DNA of 56,986 nt from NCBI GenBank assembly GCA_902780305.1, contig CACZFB010000009.1:1-56986 (forward strand). Direction: 5' to 3'. Shown one piece after another: positions 43,307 through 52,501 of the stretch. Within the stretch, counting starts at the first letter, position 1. Every line of letters begins with the position of its first letter. The translations under genes were made by a program, and so were the position numbers. The notes beneath the pieces were generated by a model. It worked only from the letters and a program-made list of their open reading frames with translations. It was not told the origin of the DNA and did not search any database. This DNA is from an uncultured Coriobacteriaceae bacterium. Lineage in GTDB: Bacteria; Actinomycetota; Coriobacteriia; Coriobacteriales; Atopobiaceae.

Positions 43307-43437
43307 TGTAAGGCTTTGATACGAAACTGACGATTTCGTATCGCATGCAAGGAGGGATGCCGACATTCAATGCTGTACGGGAGCACGTTTTGATATCTGA
43401 CCGCCCTAAAAAACAGACCGATGAAGGAGGAGTATCG

Positions 43438-46083
43438 ATGTCCGAAGAGACCAAGACCGTCTTTGACGATGGCCCAGCCCTCGTCGTGCGCAGCGACGAA
43501 GAGCTTACGGAGAAGCTCGCACTCATGCGCGAGGCACAGGCCAAGTTTGCCACCTATACCCAGGAGCAGGTAGACAAGATTTTCTACGAGGCCGCAATGG
43601 CCGCCAACAAGGCGCGCATTCCCCTGGCCGAAATGGCCGTCGAAGAGACGGGCATGGGCGTGCTGGAGGACAAGGTAATAAAGAACCACTACGCCTCCGA
43701 GTACATTTACAACGCCTACAAGCACACCAAGACCTGCGGTGTAATAGAAGAGGACGTCGCCGGCGGGATCAAGCGCGTTGCCGAGCCCATTGGCGTGATC
43801 GGTGCCGTTATTCCCACCACCAACCCCACCTCCACGGCCATCTTCAAGTGTCTCATCGCTCTCAAGACGCGCAACGCCATTATGATTAGCCCGCACCCCC
43901 GTGCAAAGAAGTGCACCGCAGAGGCCGCACGCGTGGTGCTCGACGCTGCCGTGGCCGCCGGTGCCCCCGAGCACATCATTGGCTGGATAGAGGCGCTCAG
44001 TCTCGAGAATACCAATACCCTTATGGCAGAGTCGGACATCATCCTTGCAACCGGTGGCCCTGGCATGGTGAAGGCCGCCTACAGCTCCGGCACCCCGGCC
44101 CTCGGCGTCGGTGCAGGCAACACGCCCGTCATCATCGACGATACTGCCAACGTTGTTAACGCCGTTAACTCCATCATCCACTCCAAGACCTTCGACAACG
44201 GCATGATCTGCGCCTCCGAGCAGTCCGTTACCGTGGTTGGCGACGAGGCCTACGCGCAGGCCAAGGCAGAGTTCGAGCGCCGTGGCTGCTACTTCCTCAA
44301 GGGAGACGAGCTGGACAAGGTGCGCAAGACCATTATCATAAACGGTCGCCTTAACGCAAAGATCGTGGGCCAAAAGGCCGCGACCATTGCCGGGCTTGCT
44401 GGCGTGGAGGTGCCCGAGTCCACCAAGGTCCTTATCGGAGAGGTCGAGTCGGTGGACATTAGCGAGGAGTTCGCACACGAGAAGCTGAGCCCTGTGCTCG
44501 CCCTGTACAAGGCGGCTGACTTCGACGAGGCCATCGCCAAGGCCGAGCGCCTGGTTGCCGACGGCGGCTATGGGCACACGAGCTCGCTCTACATCGACGT
44601 GCGCGAGGCAGACAAGATCCAGCGCCACTACGAGGCCATGAAGACCTGCCGCATCCTCATCAACACCCCGTCCAGCCATGGCGGCATCGGCGACCTGTAC
44701 AACTTCCAGCTCGCGCCGTCGCTCACGCTGGGCTGCGGCTCCTGGGGCGGCAACTCCGTCTCGGAGAACGTGGGCGTAAAGCATCTTATAAACATCAAGA
44801 CGGTGGCAGAGAGGCGAGAGAACATGCTGTGGTTCCGCACGCCAGAGAAGGTCTACTTCAAGAAGGGCTGCATGTCGGTGGCCCTCGCCGAGCTGGGCAC
44901 GATGGGCAAGAAGCGTGCCTTTATAGTTACCGACCAGTTCCTGTACAAGAGTGGCTTTACCAAGTCCATCGAGGAGCAGCTCGACAAGATGGGCATCGTC
45001 CACAGCTCGTTCTGGGATGTTGAGCCCGATCCCAAGCTGCACAACGCTCAGGAGGGCGTAAAACAGCTCAAGGCATTCGAGCCCGACACCATCATCGCCG
45101 TGGGCGGCGGCTCCGCCATGGACGCGGCCAAGATCATGTGGCTCATGTACGAGCACCCCGAGGCCGCCTTCGAGGACATGGCCATGGACTTCATGGACAT
45201 CCGCAAGCGCATCTTCGAGTACCCCGAGCTGGGCTCCCAGTGCTACTTCGTGGCCATTCCCACCAGCTCCGGCACGGGCTCCGAGGTCACCCCGTTTGCA
45301 ATTATTACCGAGGCGGAGTCGGGCGTTAAGTGGCCGCTGGCAGACTACGCGCTTATGCCCAACATGGCCATCGTGGACACCGACAACATGATGAGCCAGC
45401 CCAAGGGACTTACCTCGGCGTCCGGCGTGGACGTTCTTACCCACGCGCTCGAGGCGTACGTGTCCATTATGGCGAGCGACTACACCAACCCGCTTGCGCT
45501 CGAGGCAGGCAGGCTTGTGTTCACCTACCTCGCCCGTGCATACGACAACCCCGACGACGTGGAGGCGCGCGACCACATGGCCAACGCGAGCTGCCTGGCG
45601 GGCATGGCCTTCGCCAACGCCTTCCTGGGCGTAAACCACTCCATGGCCCACAAGCTCGGCGCGTTCCACCACATTCCGCACGGCTGGGCCAACGCCGTAA
45701 TCCTCACGCGTGTCATGCGCTACAACGCAGCCGAGCGTCCCACAAAGATGGGCACTTTCAGCCAGTATCAGAAGCCCCAGGCCAAGGAGCGCTATGCTCG
45801 CTTTGCCCGCTACTGCGGCTTTACCGGCGCGAACGACGACGAGGTGTTCGAGAACTTTATCGTCGGCATTGAGGAGCTCAAGGCCCACGTGGGCGTAAAG
45901 CCAACAATCAAGGACTTTGGCGTGGACGAGCAGTACTTCCTCGACACGCTCGACGACATGAGCAAGCAGGCCTTCAACGACCAGTGCACCGGCGCCAACC
46001 CGCGCTACCCGCTTATCAGCGAGATTCGCGAGCTGTACCTGGATGCCTATTACGATCGTCCCGCAAGCTCGTACGAGGATTAG
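43438..46083 (+). CDS. adhE: Bifunctional acetaldehyde-CoA / alcohol dehydrogenase
   Basis: The protein has 881 residues. ATG 43438 follows AAGGAGGAG; the frame is open upstream to 43345 without a good site. The N-terminal half is a CoA-acylating aldehyde dehydrogenase (GVIGAVIPTTNPTSTAIFK, catalytic Cys258 in GMICASEQS). The C-terminal half is an iron alcohol dehydrogenase (AIPTSSGTGSEVTPFAII and HKLGAFHHIPHGWANAV, with the metal-binding His). Length and order match E. coli AdhE (about 890). It reduces acetyl-CoA to ethanol and reoxidises two NADH, useful when hexitols are fermented. The kinase-like gene follows 31 bases later. Confidence 0.96.
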   Translation: MSEETKTVFDDGPALVVRSDEELTEKLALMREAQAKFATYTQEQVDKIFYEAAMAANKARIPLAEMAVEETGMGVLEDKVIKNHYASEYIYNAYKHTKTCGVIEEDVAGGIKRVAEPIGVIGAVIPTTNPTSTAIFKCLIALKTRNAIMISPHPRAKKCTAEAARVVLDAAVAAGAPEHIIGWIEALSLENTNTLMAESDIILATGGPGMVKAAYSSGTPALGVGAGNTPVIIDDTANVVNAVNSIIHSKTFDNGMICASEQSVTVVGDEAYAQAKAEFERRGCYFLKGDELDKVRKTIIINGRLNAKIVGQKAATIAGLAGVEVPESTKVLIGEVESVDISEEFAHEKLSPVLALYKAADFDEAIAKAERLVADGGYGHTSSLYIDVREADKIQRHYEAMKTCRILINTPSSHGGIGDLYNFQLAPSLTLGCGSWGGNSVSENVGVKHLINIKTVAERRENMLWFRTPEKVYFKKGCMSVALAELGTMGKKRAFIVTDQFLYKSGFTKSIEEQLDKMGIVHSSFWDVEPDPKLHNAQEGVKQLKAFEPDTIIAVGGGSAMDAAKIMWLMYEHPEAAFEDMAMDFMDIRKRIFEYPELGSQCYFVAIPTSSGTGSEVTPFAIITEAESGVKWPLADYALMPNMAIVDTDNMMSQPKGLTSASGVDVLTHALEAYVSIMASDYTNPLALEAGRLVFTYLARAYDNPDDVEARDHMANASCLAGMAFANAFLGVNHSMAHKLGAFHHIPHGWANAVILTRVMRYNAAERPTKMGTFSQYQKPQAKERYARFARYCGFTGANDDEVFENFIVGIEELKAHVGVKPTIKDFGVDEQYFLDTLDDMSKQAFNDQCTGANPRYPLISEIRELYLDAYYDRPASSYED

Positions 46084-46114
46084 TCACGCGTTTGTTTGAA
46101 AGGAAAAGATCGCT

Positions 46115-46879
46115 ATGAAGCTTCCCAAAGATAAAACGGCCATCGTAACGCGCCACAACAAGGTGGTCTACGACTGCGGCGACACTGTGGCCAAGGTGTT
46201 CAATGCCACCAAGCCCTCGTCCGACATCGTAAACGAGGCGCTCAACCTCACTCGTGCCGAGCAGGCTGGTATCGACGTACCCGAGCTCGTCGAGGTGGGC
46301 AAGTCTGGTAACAACTGGGCGATTCTTACCAAAAAGGTCGAAGGCAAGACGCTTCGTCAGCTTATGAACGAGGAGCCGGAGAAGACCGAGGAGTACATCA
46401 GGCAACTCATAGAGCTCGAGCTTTCGGTGCACGCACACAAAGCCCCGCTCATGAACCGCCAAAAGGACAAGTACATTCGCATGATTGCCGATGCGTCCGA
46501 CATCATTACCGAGGCGCAGCGCTACGAGCTGCTCATGCGTTTGGATGGCATGCCCAACCACACCAAGCTCTGCCACGGCGACTTTGTGCCTTCCAACATT
46601 ATTGTGCGCGAGGACGAAAGCGTGTGCATCTGCGACTGGGCGCACGCCACGCAGGGCAACGGCGGTGCGGACTGCGCCATTACCTACCTGCACCTACAGC
46701 TTAACGGCGAGAACGACCTTGCCGAGAGCTACCTGCGACTCTACTGTGAGCTTCAGGGATGCTCCGTCTCCTACGTGCAGGGATGGATGTCCATCGTGGC
46801 TGCTGCCGAGCTGGCGCGCGGACGCGTTGCCGAGCACGACTACCTGCTGTCTATGGTGGACGTTGTCGACTACGTGTAA
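46115..46879 (+). CDS. Aminoglycoside phosphotransferase/choline kinase-fold protein
   Basis: The protein has 254 residues. The ATG follows GAAAGGAAAAG. The kinase-fold signatures are the Brenner motif LCHGDFVPSNIIV at about residues 152-164 and the metal-binding ICDWAHATQGNGGAD about 15 residues later. The small N-lobe has DTVAKVF with the likely ATP-binding Lys. There is no membrane segment. It is probably co-transcribed with adhE. The substrate cannot be told from sequence; a small metabolite or sugar is more likely than an antibiotic in this context. Confidence 0.8.
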   Translation: MKLPKDKTAIVTRHNKVVYDCGDTVAKVFNATKPSSDIVNEALNLTRAEQAGIDVPELVEVGKSGNNWAILTKKVEGKTLRQLMNEEPEKTEEYIRQLIELELSVHAHKAPLMNRQKDKYIRMIADASDIITEAQRYELLMRLDGMPNHTKLCHGDFVPSNIIVREDESVCICDWAHATQGNGGADCAITYLHLQLNGENDLAESYLRLYCELQGCSVSYVQGWMSIVAAAELARGRVAEHDYLLSMVDVVDYV

Positions 46880-46911
46880 CCCATAGCAAGCAGATGATGA
46901 ACGGGGGACGG

Positions 46912-46931
46912 GGGGCTGTATCAAAAGCCCC
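46912..46931. repeat. 20-base near-palindrome, copy A
   Basis: GGGGCT-GTATCAAA-AGCCCC. An identical 20-mer lies at 50676-50695 in the same orientation. It may be a terminator. The GGGGCTGTATCAAAAG string also resembles the termini of some insertion sequences. Confidence 0.6.
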
Positions 46932-46936
46932 TGAGT

Positions 46937-46972
46937 AGAACGGGTGGGTTCCGCGAGGGACCCACCCGTTCT
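46937..46972. terminator. 13-bp hairpin after the kinase-like gene
   Basis: AGAACGGGTGGGT (46937-46949) pairs exactly with ACCCACCCGTTCT (46960-46972), loop TCCGCGAGGG. There is no T-run. The rest of 46973-47203 shows no gene; this stretch is the 3' flank of the minus-strand rmlD-like gene. Confidence 0.6.
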
Positions 46973-47203
46973 CGTGCTCCGGGATGCCGCCTCACTGCCT
47001 CGCACATTGCCCGACTACCTAATCTACCTGCACCGATAATGGAAACAAGTTCCAGTGGGGGCTCGATGCCGTCGCAGAGAGCGCAAGGCCTTCGATGTTC
47101 CCATAGAATGGTGGGTGGGTGGCGCGAGTCCGATACTCGATGGTTTCGTGAAAAAGCGTGCATAGGTCCAACATCGTCCACGAACCCCTCGTCTATTCGT
47201 GTT

Positions 47204-48067
47204 TTACCAGCCAAAGTCACGCAAGCAGAGGTCAACGTCCTCCTCAAAAGTGCCAAGTTCGATACCCGCTTGGCGTGCCTTGCTCGCATCAAGGCGATAA
47301 TCGCGGAAACGCTCGGCATAGCGCTCGCGGTCGGGAAGGATCAGTTGCTCAACTTCGGTTCTCGAGGCGCCGAGCTTATGTGCGACCAGACAGGCGCTCT
47401 CGTAGGTCGTGAGATCGTTTGCGCTGGCAAAGTGATAGAGACCGCTTGGTAGCTCACACAGGGAGGCAAACTGGTCGGCAAGGCGCTGCGCGTAGGTCAT
47501 GCACCGACGCTCGTTTGCGGTGAACTTGGTAGGCGTATGCGTACGCAGCGCCTTAAGCACGTTGCCCACGATGCCAGGCGATGGTTTGACGTGGGGAAGT
47601 GCCATACCAAACATCCAGGAGAGGCGAATGGTCACATAGTCGTCCATCTCGCGTGCCATCCAGGCGTCAACGTCTGCCTTGTGCAAGCCGTACTTCGTGA
47701 CGCAGCAGGGTTCGACATGCTCGTCAAAGGGACCGGGTACCGAGAGTCCGTTGAAGACCTGCTCGGTCGAGATGAACATCATGCGCTTGCCCTTGGCCGC
47801 ACAAGCGCGTGCGACTGCTATGGCTGAGTCACGATTGACGAGCCCAGTTCCCGCGGGATCGTTTTCACAGTCGGCGGTCGCTGCGTTGGCTGCGGTGTGA
47901 AACAGCAGGTCAAAGTCAAGGTCGAGGAAGAATCTCTCGACCTCGTCGGGACGGGTGTAGTTGACGTCTCTGCGACTGACGGGCACAAACTCGTAGCGGT
48001 CACGGTTGTAGAGCTGTACGAGACTTGCCAAGTAACCTGTTGCTCCCGTTATTGCGATGCGTTGCAT
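47204..48067 (-). CDS. RmlD-like NAD(P)-dependent short-chain reductase
   Basis: The protein has 287 residues. The ATG follows GAGGAGG at about 5 bases. The N-terminal Rossmann motif is ITGATGYLASLV. The SDR catalytic Tyr-Lys appears as YGLHK near residue 127. FHTAANAATADCENDP and a VFNG word match the dTDP-4-dehydrorhamnose reductase group. No other rhamnose genes are nearby. It lies 69 bases after manA on the same strand, suggesting an operon deoC-manA-rmlD-like. The true substrate may be another sugar or sugar phosphate. Confidence 0.78.
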   Translation of the reverse strand: MQRIAITGATGYLASLVQLYNRDRYEFVPVSRRDVNYTRPDEVERFFLDLDFDLLFHTAANAATADCENDPAGTGLVNRDSAIAVARACAAKGKRMMFISTEQVFNGLSVPGPFDEHVEPCCVTKYGLHKADVDAWMAREMDDYVTIRLSWMFGMALPHVKPSPGIVGNVLKALRTHTPTKFTANERRCMTYAQRLADQFASLCELPSGLYHFASANDLTTYESACLVAHKLGASRTEVEQLILPDRERYAERFRDYRLDASKARQAGIELGTFEEDVDLCLRDFGW

Positions 48068-48136
48068 GCGACCTCCTCATGGTTGTTGGGCGGATGCAGT
48101 CCGTGGGGATATCCCTTTCGTGTACAGGCGTCAGCC

Positions 48137-49075
48137 CTATGGACACCGAACCGAACGAAGTACGCGGCAGGGACCGATGATGGTGTATGAGCCAGCTGAT
48201 GCGGGGATAAGGCAGGACTCGGTCGGCCCGAGGTCGACGCAGCCGTCAGCCGTTTCGATGCGCGCGAAGCCTTCCACGCAGGTCAGCACAGCATAGCGAT
48301 GGTCACAGGTGAACGTTTGGCTGTCGCGCGTGTCGACGACGTAGCTCCGAAAAAACCCCGCGTTGACACCCAAGCGCTCACGATTAACTTGTCCGGGATC
48401 ATATGCGCCGAGATGCGTCACGACAGGCTTGCTGGCAGTATCAAGCACGTCAAAGGCCTTGTCCACATGGAGTTCGCGACCACGTCCCCAGTCACAGATG
48501 CGATAGGTGGTGTTGCCGAGGCTGGACACCTCGACCGCAAAGATTCCGGCACCAAGGGCGTGCATGGTTCCAGGGGGAATGAGGATGAAGTCGCCCTCGT
48601 GCATCTCGATGCGCTGCCCATACCGATCGCCGATGGAGTCGTCTGCTGCGGCTACGCGCAGCGCCTCGGTGTCGTTGGTCGTGCAGCCGGCAATGAGCGT
48701 CGCATCTGGCTCGGCATCCAGCACATACCAGGCCTCGACCTTGCCATGGTCCCCCTCAGCCGCCTGCGCGTACTCCTCGCTAGGATGCACTTGGACCGAA
48801 AGGGTCTCGACAGGGTCCATGAAGGTAACCTGCAGAGGTGCGTCGTCAGGAACGTCTCCTAGAATCTCTTGGTGGTAGGATGCGATAGCATCGGCTAGCG
48901 TCATGCCGTCGCATGGCCCGTTGCGGACGACGCCCATCGTGGTGGGGTGGGCAGAGACGTCAAACGCCTCGCCATGGCGGTCATCGTCCGACCAGTCGAT
49001 GCCGCGCGTGCGGGCTATGCGCGACCCTCCCCATATGGGGGAGAGGTAGAACGAGGTAAGCAGCAAGGGGCCCAT
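48137..49075 (-). CDS. manA: Class I mannose-6-phosphate isomerase-like protein
   Basis: The protein has 312 residues. ATG 49075 begins MGPLLLTSFYLSPIWGG, with ACGGGAGAC upstream; the longer frame to 49285 lies inside deoC. The cupin metal site is visible: VQVHPSEEYAQ, then GKVEAWYVLDA (His/Glu ligands) and IPPGTMHALGAGIFAVEVSS. Length fits the short ManA/YvyI group. It interconverts mannose-6-phosphate and fructose-6-phosphate or a related sugar phosphate. It starts 16 bases after the deoC stop, so the two are one unit. Confidence 0.85.
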   Translation of the reverse strand: MGPLLLTSFYLSPIWGGSRIARTRGIDWSDDDRHGEAFDVSAHPTTMGVVRNGPCDGMTLADAIASYHQEILGDVPDDAPLQVTFMDPVETLSVQVHPSEEYAQAAEGDHGKVEAWYVLDAEPDATLIAGCTTNDTEALRVAAADDSIGDRYGQRIEMHEGDFILIPPGTMHALGAGIFAVEVSSLGNTTYRICDWGRGRELHVDKAFDVLDTASKPVVTHLGAYDPGQVNRERLGVNAGFFRSYVVDTRDSQTFTCDHRYAVLTCVEGFARIETADGCVDLGPTESCLIPASAGSYTIIGPCRVLRSVRCP

Positions 49076-49091
49076 GCCTGTCTCCCGTGTC

Positions 49092-49802
49092 CTAGATCTC
49101 GATCGTGTCCACGCCCTCGGCCTCCATGCGCGAGCGGATTTCCTCGATGATTGGAATGCTTGCCGAGCAGCCGATGCGACGGGCGCCAGCACGGACCATG
49201 GCGAGGAACGTGTCAGCGTCTCGAATGTCGCCTGCCGCCTTGACCTGCACCTCGTCGCCCACGTTGTCAAACATGAGAGCAACATCGGCTACGGTCGCCC
49301 CTCCCGTTCCAAATCCCGTCGAGGTTTTCACGAACGTCGGCTTGATCTCGCGGGCAATCTCGCACAGACGGAGCTTCTCGTCGTCGTCAAGGTAGCAGTT
49401 CTCGAAGATGACCTTCGAGGGGACTCCGGCCTCGTTGCACACGGCGACGATCTGGCGCATCTCGTCGGCGACATAGTCCCAATCGTGCATTTTGACACGC
49501 GTGACGTTGACCACGTAGTCAATCTCGTTGGCACCGTTGGCCAGGGCGTCTCTGGTCTCGAACACCTTGGCGGCAATGGAGGTCTGCCCCAAGGGGAAGG
49601 CGATGGCGGCTCCCGTGTCGATGTCGGTGCCAGCCAGCTGCTGCGAGCAGAAGCGTGACTGGACTTGGTTGATGGCGACCATCCTAAAGTGATAGTGCTT
49701 GGCCTCGTCGCAGAGCTTTGCCATGTCGGCTTCGGTGGCGTCTGCGTGCAGGTTGGTGTGGTCGATCAGACGGGCAAGGTCGTCAAGGGTCCATGCGCTC
49801 AT
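49092..49802 (-). CDS. deoC: Deoxyribose-phosphate aldolase (DeoC/FbaB family)
   Basis: The protein has 236 residues. ATG 49802 follows GAGAGGAGCACTC; an upstream ATG at 49817 is less well placed. The family words are [12 protein letters not shown] at the start, [11 protein letters not shown] with the catalytic Asp region, and [14 protein letters not shown] with the Schiff-base Lys. [16 protein letters not shown] holds the second active-site Lys. It cleaves 2-deoxyribose-5-phosphate to acetaldehyde and glyceraldehyde-3-phosphate. Its pairing here with manA and an rmlD-like reductase, not with nucleoside genes, suggests a related aldolase reaction on another sugar. Confidence 0.9.
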   Translation of the reverse strand: MSAWTLDDLARLIDHTNLHADATEADMAKLCDEAKHYHFRMVAINQVQSRFCSQQLAGTDIDTGAAIAFPLGQTSIAAKVFETRDALANGANEIDYVVNVTRVKMHDWDYVADEMRQIVAVCNEAGVPSKVIFENCYLDDDEKLRLCEIAREIKPTFVKTSTGFGTGGATVADVALMFDNVGDEVQVKAAGDIRDADTFLAMVRAGARRIGCSASIPIIEEIRSRMEAEGVDTIEI

Positions 49803-49942
49803 GAGTGCTCCTCTCATGGAGTTGCCAGTTATGAAGACTATGACTCAGAATCGCTTCCATTTGGCCCATGCGACGCCAGCTAGCCTAAACTACAGATGAG
49901 AATATGACATATAAAGCAATAAGCCATGTAAGGGAGCATCCA

Positions 49943-50650
49943 ATGCATCGTTATCAGACCGTCTACCGTGACCTTCTGGGCCAGATCACATCGGGGTCCC
50001 TTGTGCCCGGGACGGTCCTGCCTACCGAGCTGCAGCTGGCGAAGGCCTTTGGGGTGAGCCGCCCAACCATCCGCCATGCTCTGCAGATGCTTGAGTCCGA
50101 GGGGCTGGTCGACCGTCGAAAGCATCGGGGAACGATGGTCCTGGAGTCCAAGATCGAGCAGGGGTTCGCCACGAGTATTCGGTCGTTCCACGATGAGATG
50201 CGCTCGCATAACCGCGTGGCGCTGACCGATGTCCTTGCGTGCTCGGTCGGTCCTGCAGATTCGCATGTGGCAACTCAGCTGGGATTAGGAGAGGGTGACC
50301 CGGTCATGCGCCTCGTGCGCGTGAGACATGCCGACCGGCTGCCAAACGTGCTGGTAAAGACATACGTACCGCACGCTCTGTACCCCGGGATCGAGACGAC
50401 CGACTTCAGAACAACCTCACTCTATGCCACGATGCGATCAATGGGCGCACCCGTAGTGCGGGCGCATCGAAAGCTCGATGTCGCCCTCGCTGACCGAGAG
50501 GTCGCGACTGCGCTTGGCATCGAAGTCGCCTCGCCCGTGTTCGTGTTCCACACGGTTGCCCAAAACGCCGACGGTAGGCACGCAGAGTACTCCATCGCCA
50601 CCTATCGTGGCGACACGAATTCCTTCGAGTTCGATACAAGGTTGGAGTAA
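49943..50650 (+). CDS. GntR-family regulator with UTRA domain (HutC type)
   Basis: The protein has 235 residues. ATG 49943 follows AGGGAGC at 6 bases; the frame extends to 49904. The N-terminal winged helix is typical (YRDLLGQITSGSLVPGTVLPTE, then LAKAFGVSRPTIRHALQMLESEGLVDRR). The C-terminal UTRA sensor carries VMRLVRVRHADRLP and ends FVFHTVAQ...YSIATYRGD. It is divergent from deoC, with a 140-base intergenic region, so it probably controls the deoC-manA-rmlD-like operon in response to a sugar phosphate. Confidence 0.9.
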   Translation: MHRYQTVYRDLLGQITSGSLVPGTVLPTELQLAKAFGVSRPTIRHALQMLESEGLVDRRKHRGTMVLESKIEQGFATSIRSFHDEMRSHNRVALTDVLACSVGPADSHVATQLGLGEGDPVMRLVRVRHADRLPNVLVKTYVPHALYPGIETTDFRTTSLYATMRSMGAPVVRAHRKLDVALADREVATALGIEVASPVFVFHTVAQNADGRHAEYSIATYRGDTNSFEFDTRLE

Positions 50651-50675
50651 GGCAAAGCTACGACCCTCCAACAAC

Positions 50676-50695
50676 GGGGCTGTATCAAAAGCCCC
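50676..50695. repeat. 20-base near-palindrome, copy B
   Basis: Identical to 46912-46931. The segment 50696-50919 that follows holds only short GC palindromes (for example CTCGCGAGCTCGCGAG near 50832) and no credible gene. Confidence 0.6.
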
Positions 50696-50919
50696 AACCA
50701 GGCATGTTGCTGGCTCAATACTGAAACGTTGTGACCTGACATATGCCCTCCTTTGTAAAACCGCAGCAACGAATTCTGCATTTGCTGCACTACTAAACGC
50801 CTCGGGTGGGGTGCCGAGGCGAGGCAGGTTCCTCGCGAGCTCGCGAGCGTGCACTCCGCCGCGAGGCGGCCGGGGTGTCTGGCCCAGCGTCCTCCTCGGA
50901 TACTGGGCCAAGAGACGCC

Positions 50920-51090
50920 CTATAGTCGGTCTTCTTCCAGAACGATTCTGTCGCACAGCTCATAGACATCGTTCAAGGAGCGGCCGCACTCCCCGCACGT
51001 GCACTCCTGTATCGCGAGGCTGCCCTCTATGGTCACCTCCCAGCCCTCTATGGACGTAGACCCGCACACGGGGCACGGAATCGTCGCCAT
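50920..51090 (-). CDS. Small zinc-ribbon protein
   Basis: The protein has 56 residues. ATG 51090 is chosen because AAAGGAGG lies 8 bases upstream; an ATG two codons earlier would be too close to that site. Four Cys form two knuckles: IPCPVCGS (Cys6, Cys9) and CTCGECGR (Cys30/32, Cys35). The protein reads as a minimal DNA- or protein-binding zinc ribbon and ends in an acidic helix. Similar small ribbons are common on mobile elements. Function unknown. Confidence 0.75.
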   Translation of the reverse strand: MATIPCPVCGSTSIEGWEVTIEGSLAIQECTCGECGRSLNDVYELCDRIVLEEDRL

Positions 51091-51170
51091 GGTCATGGCC
51101 TCCTTTCGCGGGCACCCCCGCCCGCTCTCATGCGCCCGCCCCTCGTGGGTCGCGTTTGCCTGTCGGCGCT

Positions 51171-51190
51171 CCGGCCCCTTACGGGGCCGG
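51171..51190 (-). terminator. 8-bp GC hairpin after the acidic-protein gene
   Basis: CCGGCCCC-TTAC-GGGGCCGG, perfect. It lies about 20 bases after the stop of the minus-strand gene at 51212. There is no T-run. Confidence 0.55.
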
Positions 51191-51211
51191 GGTGGGGCGG
51201 ATGGCTAGGCG

Positions 51212-52180
51212 TTACCAGCTGAAAAGTACCATCGAGTCGTCGTTGCGTCCCGCGTCAGCGTCGAAGAGATCCCACACGTGGCGCGCTCCTTCGGGCACTT
51301 CGTCCACCTGGTTGTCAATTGGCCACACGTCGAAGCGCTCTCCGTGCTCCTCGAAACGGAGCCCGTTCAGGTCTAGGTCTTCGAAGAGGTATTGTGTGCT
51401 CTCGTACTCGCGGGCAGTCAGCTCGCGGCAAAGCCGCACGTCGTCGGCGTTCTCGCTGATCGTGTAGAAGCTGAGTCGTCCCTCTTCGTCGCGCTCGAAG
51501 CCAATTTGGGACTCGTCGGGGGCGGTGTCGTCGTCGGAGTCCTCGTCATGCCCGAAATAGACGTAGTGGCCGGCGGGGGTGTTGTCTGCCCATTCCTGAT
51601 CGTCGTAGCCTGTTCGCGCTTCGACAATCAGCCTCGCCGGCTCCTCCACTTCGACGTCAAAGGTGTAGTAGACCCAATTGGGGCTAATCTGGTATTCGTC
51701 GAATTCGCTGATGTCGCGCCCGTTCTTGACTGCGATCAAGCGGTCTACGAGGGCATTGTGCAGTTCTGCGAGTTTGGGGTCCAGTTTTGGGTCCACGTCG
51801 TAGTCGTCGGCGGTCACGTGCCCCTCGGTCGCTACGACGTCAATCTCCAGCCGTTGCGCTGGTTCGACGTGGTGCGCTGCGTCGCCTCCCTCGGCCTCCC
51901 AAAGTGCAAGGATTAGGTTCGCGATGGCGTCCTCGTCGTGTTCCTTGTCCGAGAACTCGCAGATGAGCCCCACGATTTCGTCGAACAGGTCGCGGCCTTC
52001 GTCGTCTAGCTCGTTGCGTGGCCCACATACGCCTTCTTCGACGCTTTCGGCAGCGGTCCAGTGCCCCATCTTGCGGGCGTACTCGATATTCTTTGCCCCT
52101 TCGAGCATGTCGCGGAGCTTTGCCCGGATTGCCTCGGCGGTGGTCGGAATGGTCGTGCTGGTTCCCAGGGTTGTCTCCAT
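51212..52180 (-). CDS. Highly acidic hypothetical island protein
   Basis: The protein has 322 residues. The ATG follows AAAGGCAGGGAC. Asp and Glu are strikingly abundant throughout, with runs such as HDEDSDDDTAPDES and DEEGRD. There is no signal peptide, membrane helix or Cys cluster. The N-terminal 60 residues are helical (AEAIRAKLRDMLEGAKNIEYAR), and the middle has beta-type sequence with Trp/Tyr (NWVYYTFDVEVEEPARLIVEA). Strong acidity is seen in DNA-mimic antirestriction proteins, and an ArdC-like gene lies nearby, but no family is recognised. Confidence 0.65.
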   Translation of the reverse strand: METTLGTSTTIPTTAEAIRAKLRDMLEGAKNIEYARKMGHWTAAESVEEGVCGPRNELDDEGRDLFDEIVGLICEFSDKEHDEDAIANLILALWEAEGGDAAHHVEPAQRLEIDVVATEGHVTADDYDVDPKLDPKLAELHNALVDRLIAVKNGRDISEFDEYQISPNWVYYTFDVEVEEPARLIVEARTGYDDQEWADNTPAGHYVYFGHDEDSDDDTAPDESQIGFERDEEGRLSFYTISENADDVRLCRELTAREYESTQYLFEDLDLNGLRFEEHGERFDVWPIDNQVDEVPEGARHVWDLFDADAGRNDDSMVLFSW

Positions 52181-52501
52181 GATGTCCCTGCCTTTCCGCG
52201 GGGCTTCTGCCCCGCATCGTGCGCCTCGTCCTGTACGTTGCGCTTTCCATGCCTATATCAAACCGAAGTTGGGCAAATGACTTTCGGAAAACACACGGAG
52301 GGTGCGCGGACGGTTTCCGCGCGTTACACCGACCTGCTATGAGACAATTGGGAGGTGCGGACCCTATCTATCGACCAATGAGTTGGTAGCCCCCGCTAGT
52401 GTGGTTGTCTGTGTGAAGCATGGACGTCCGCTGATTTCACGGCACTCCTCGCCCCCCGGAGGACCGACCTCCCTGTTACGGCTAATCCATGACAGCGTGA
52501 A

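Noticed and set aside
43174..45888. 904-codon minus-strand frame opposite adhE
   Set aside because: Antisense shadow of adhE; composition and lack of motifs argue against a gene.
51100..51200. Riboswitch or structured leader upstream of the zinc-ribbon gene at 51090
   Set aside because: Only GC-rich hairpins are visible; they fit a terminator of the next gene and match no riboswitch core I know.
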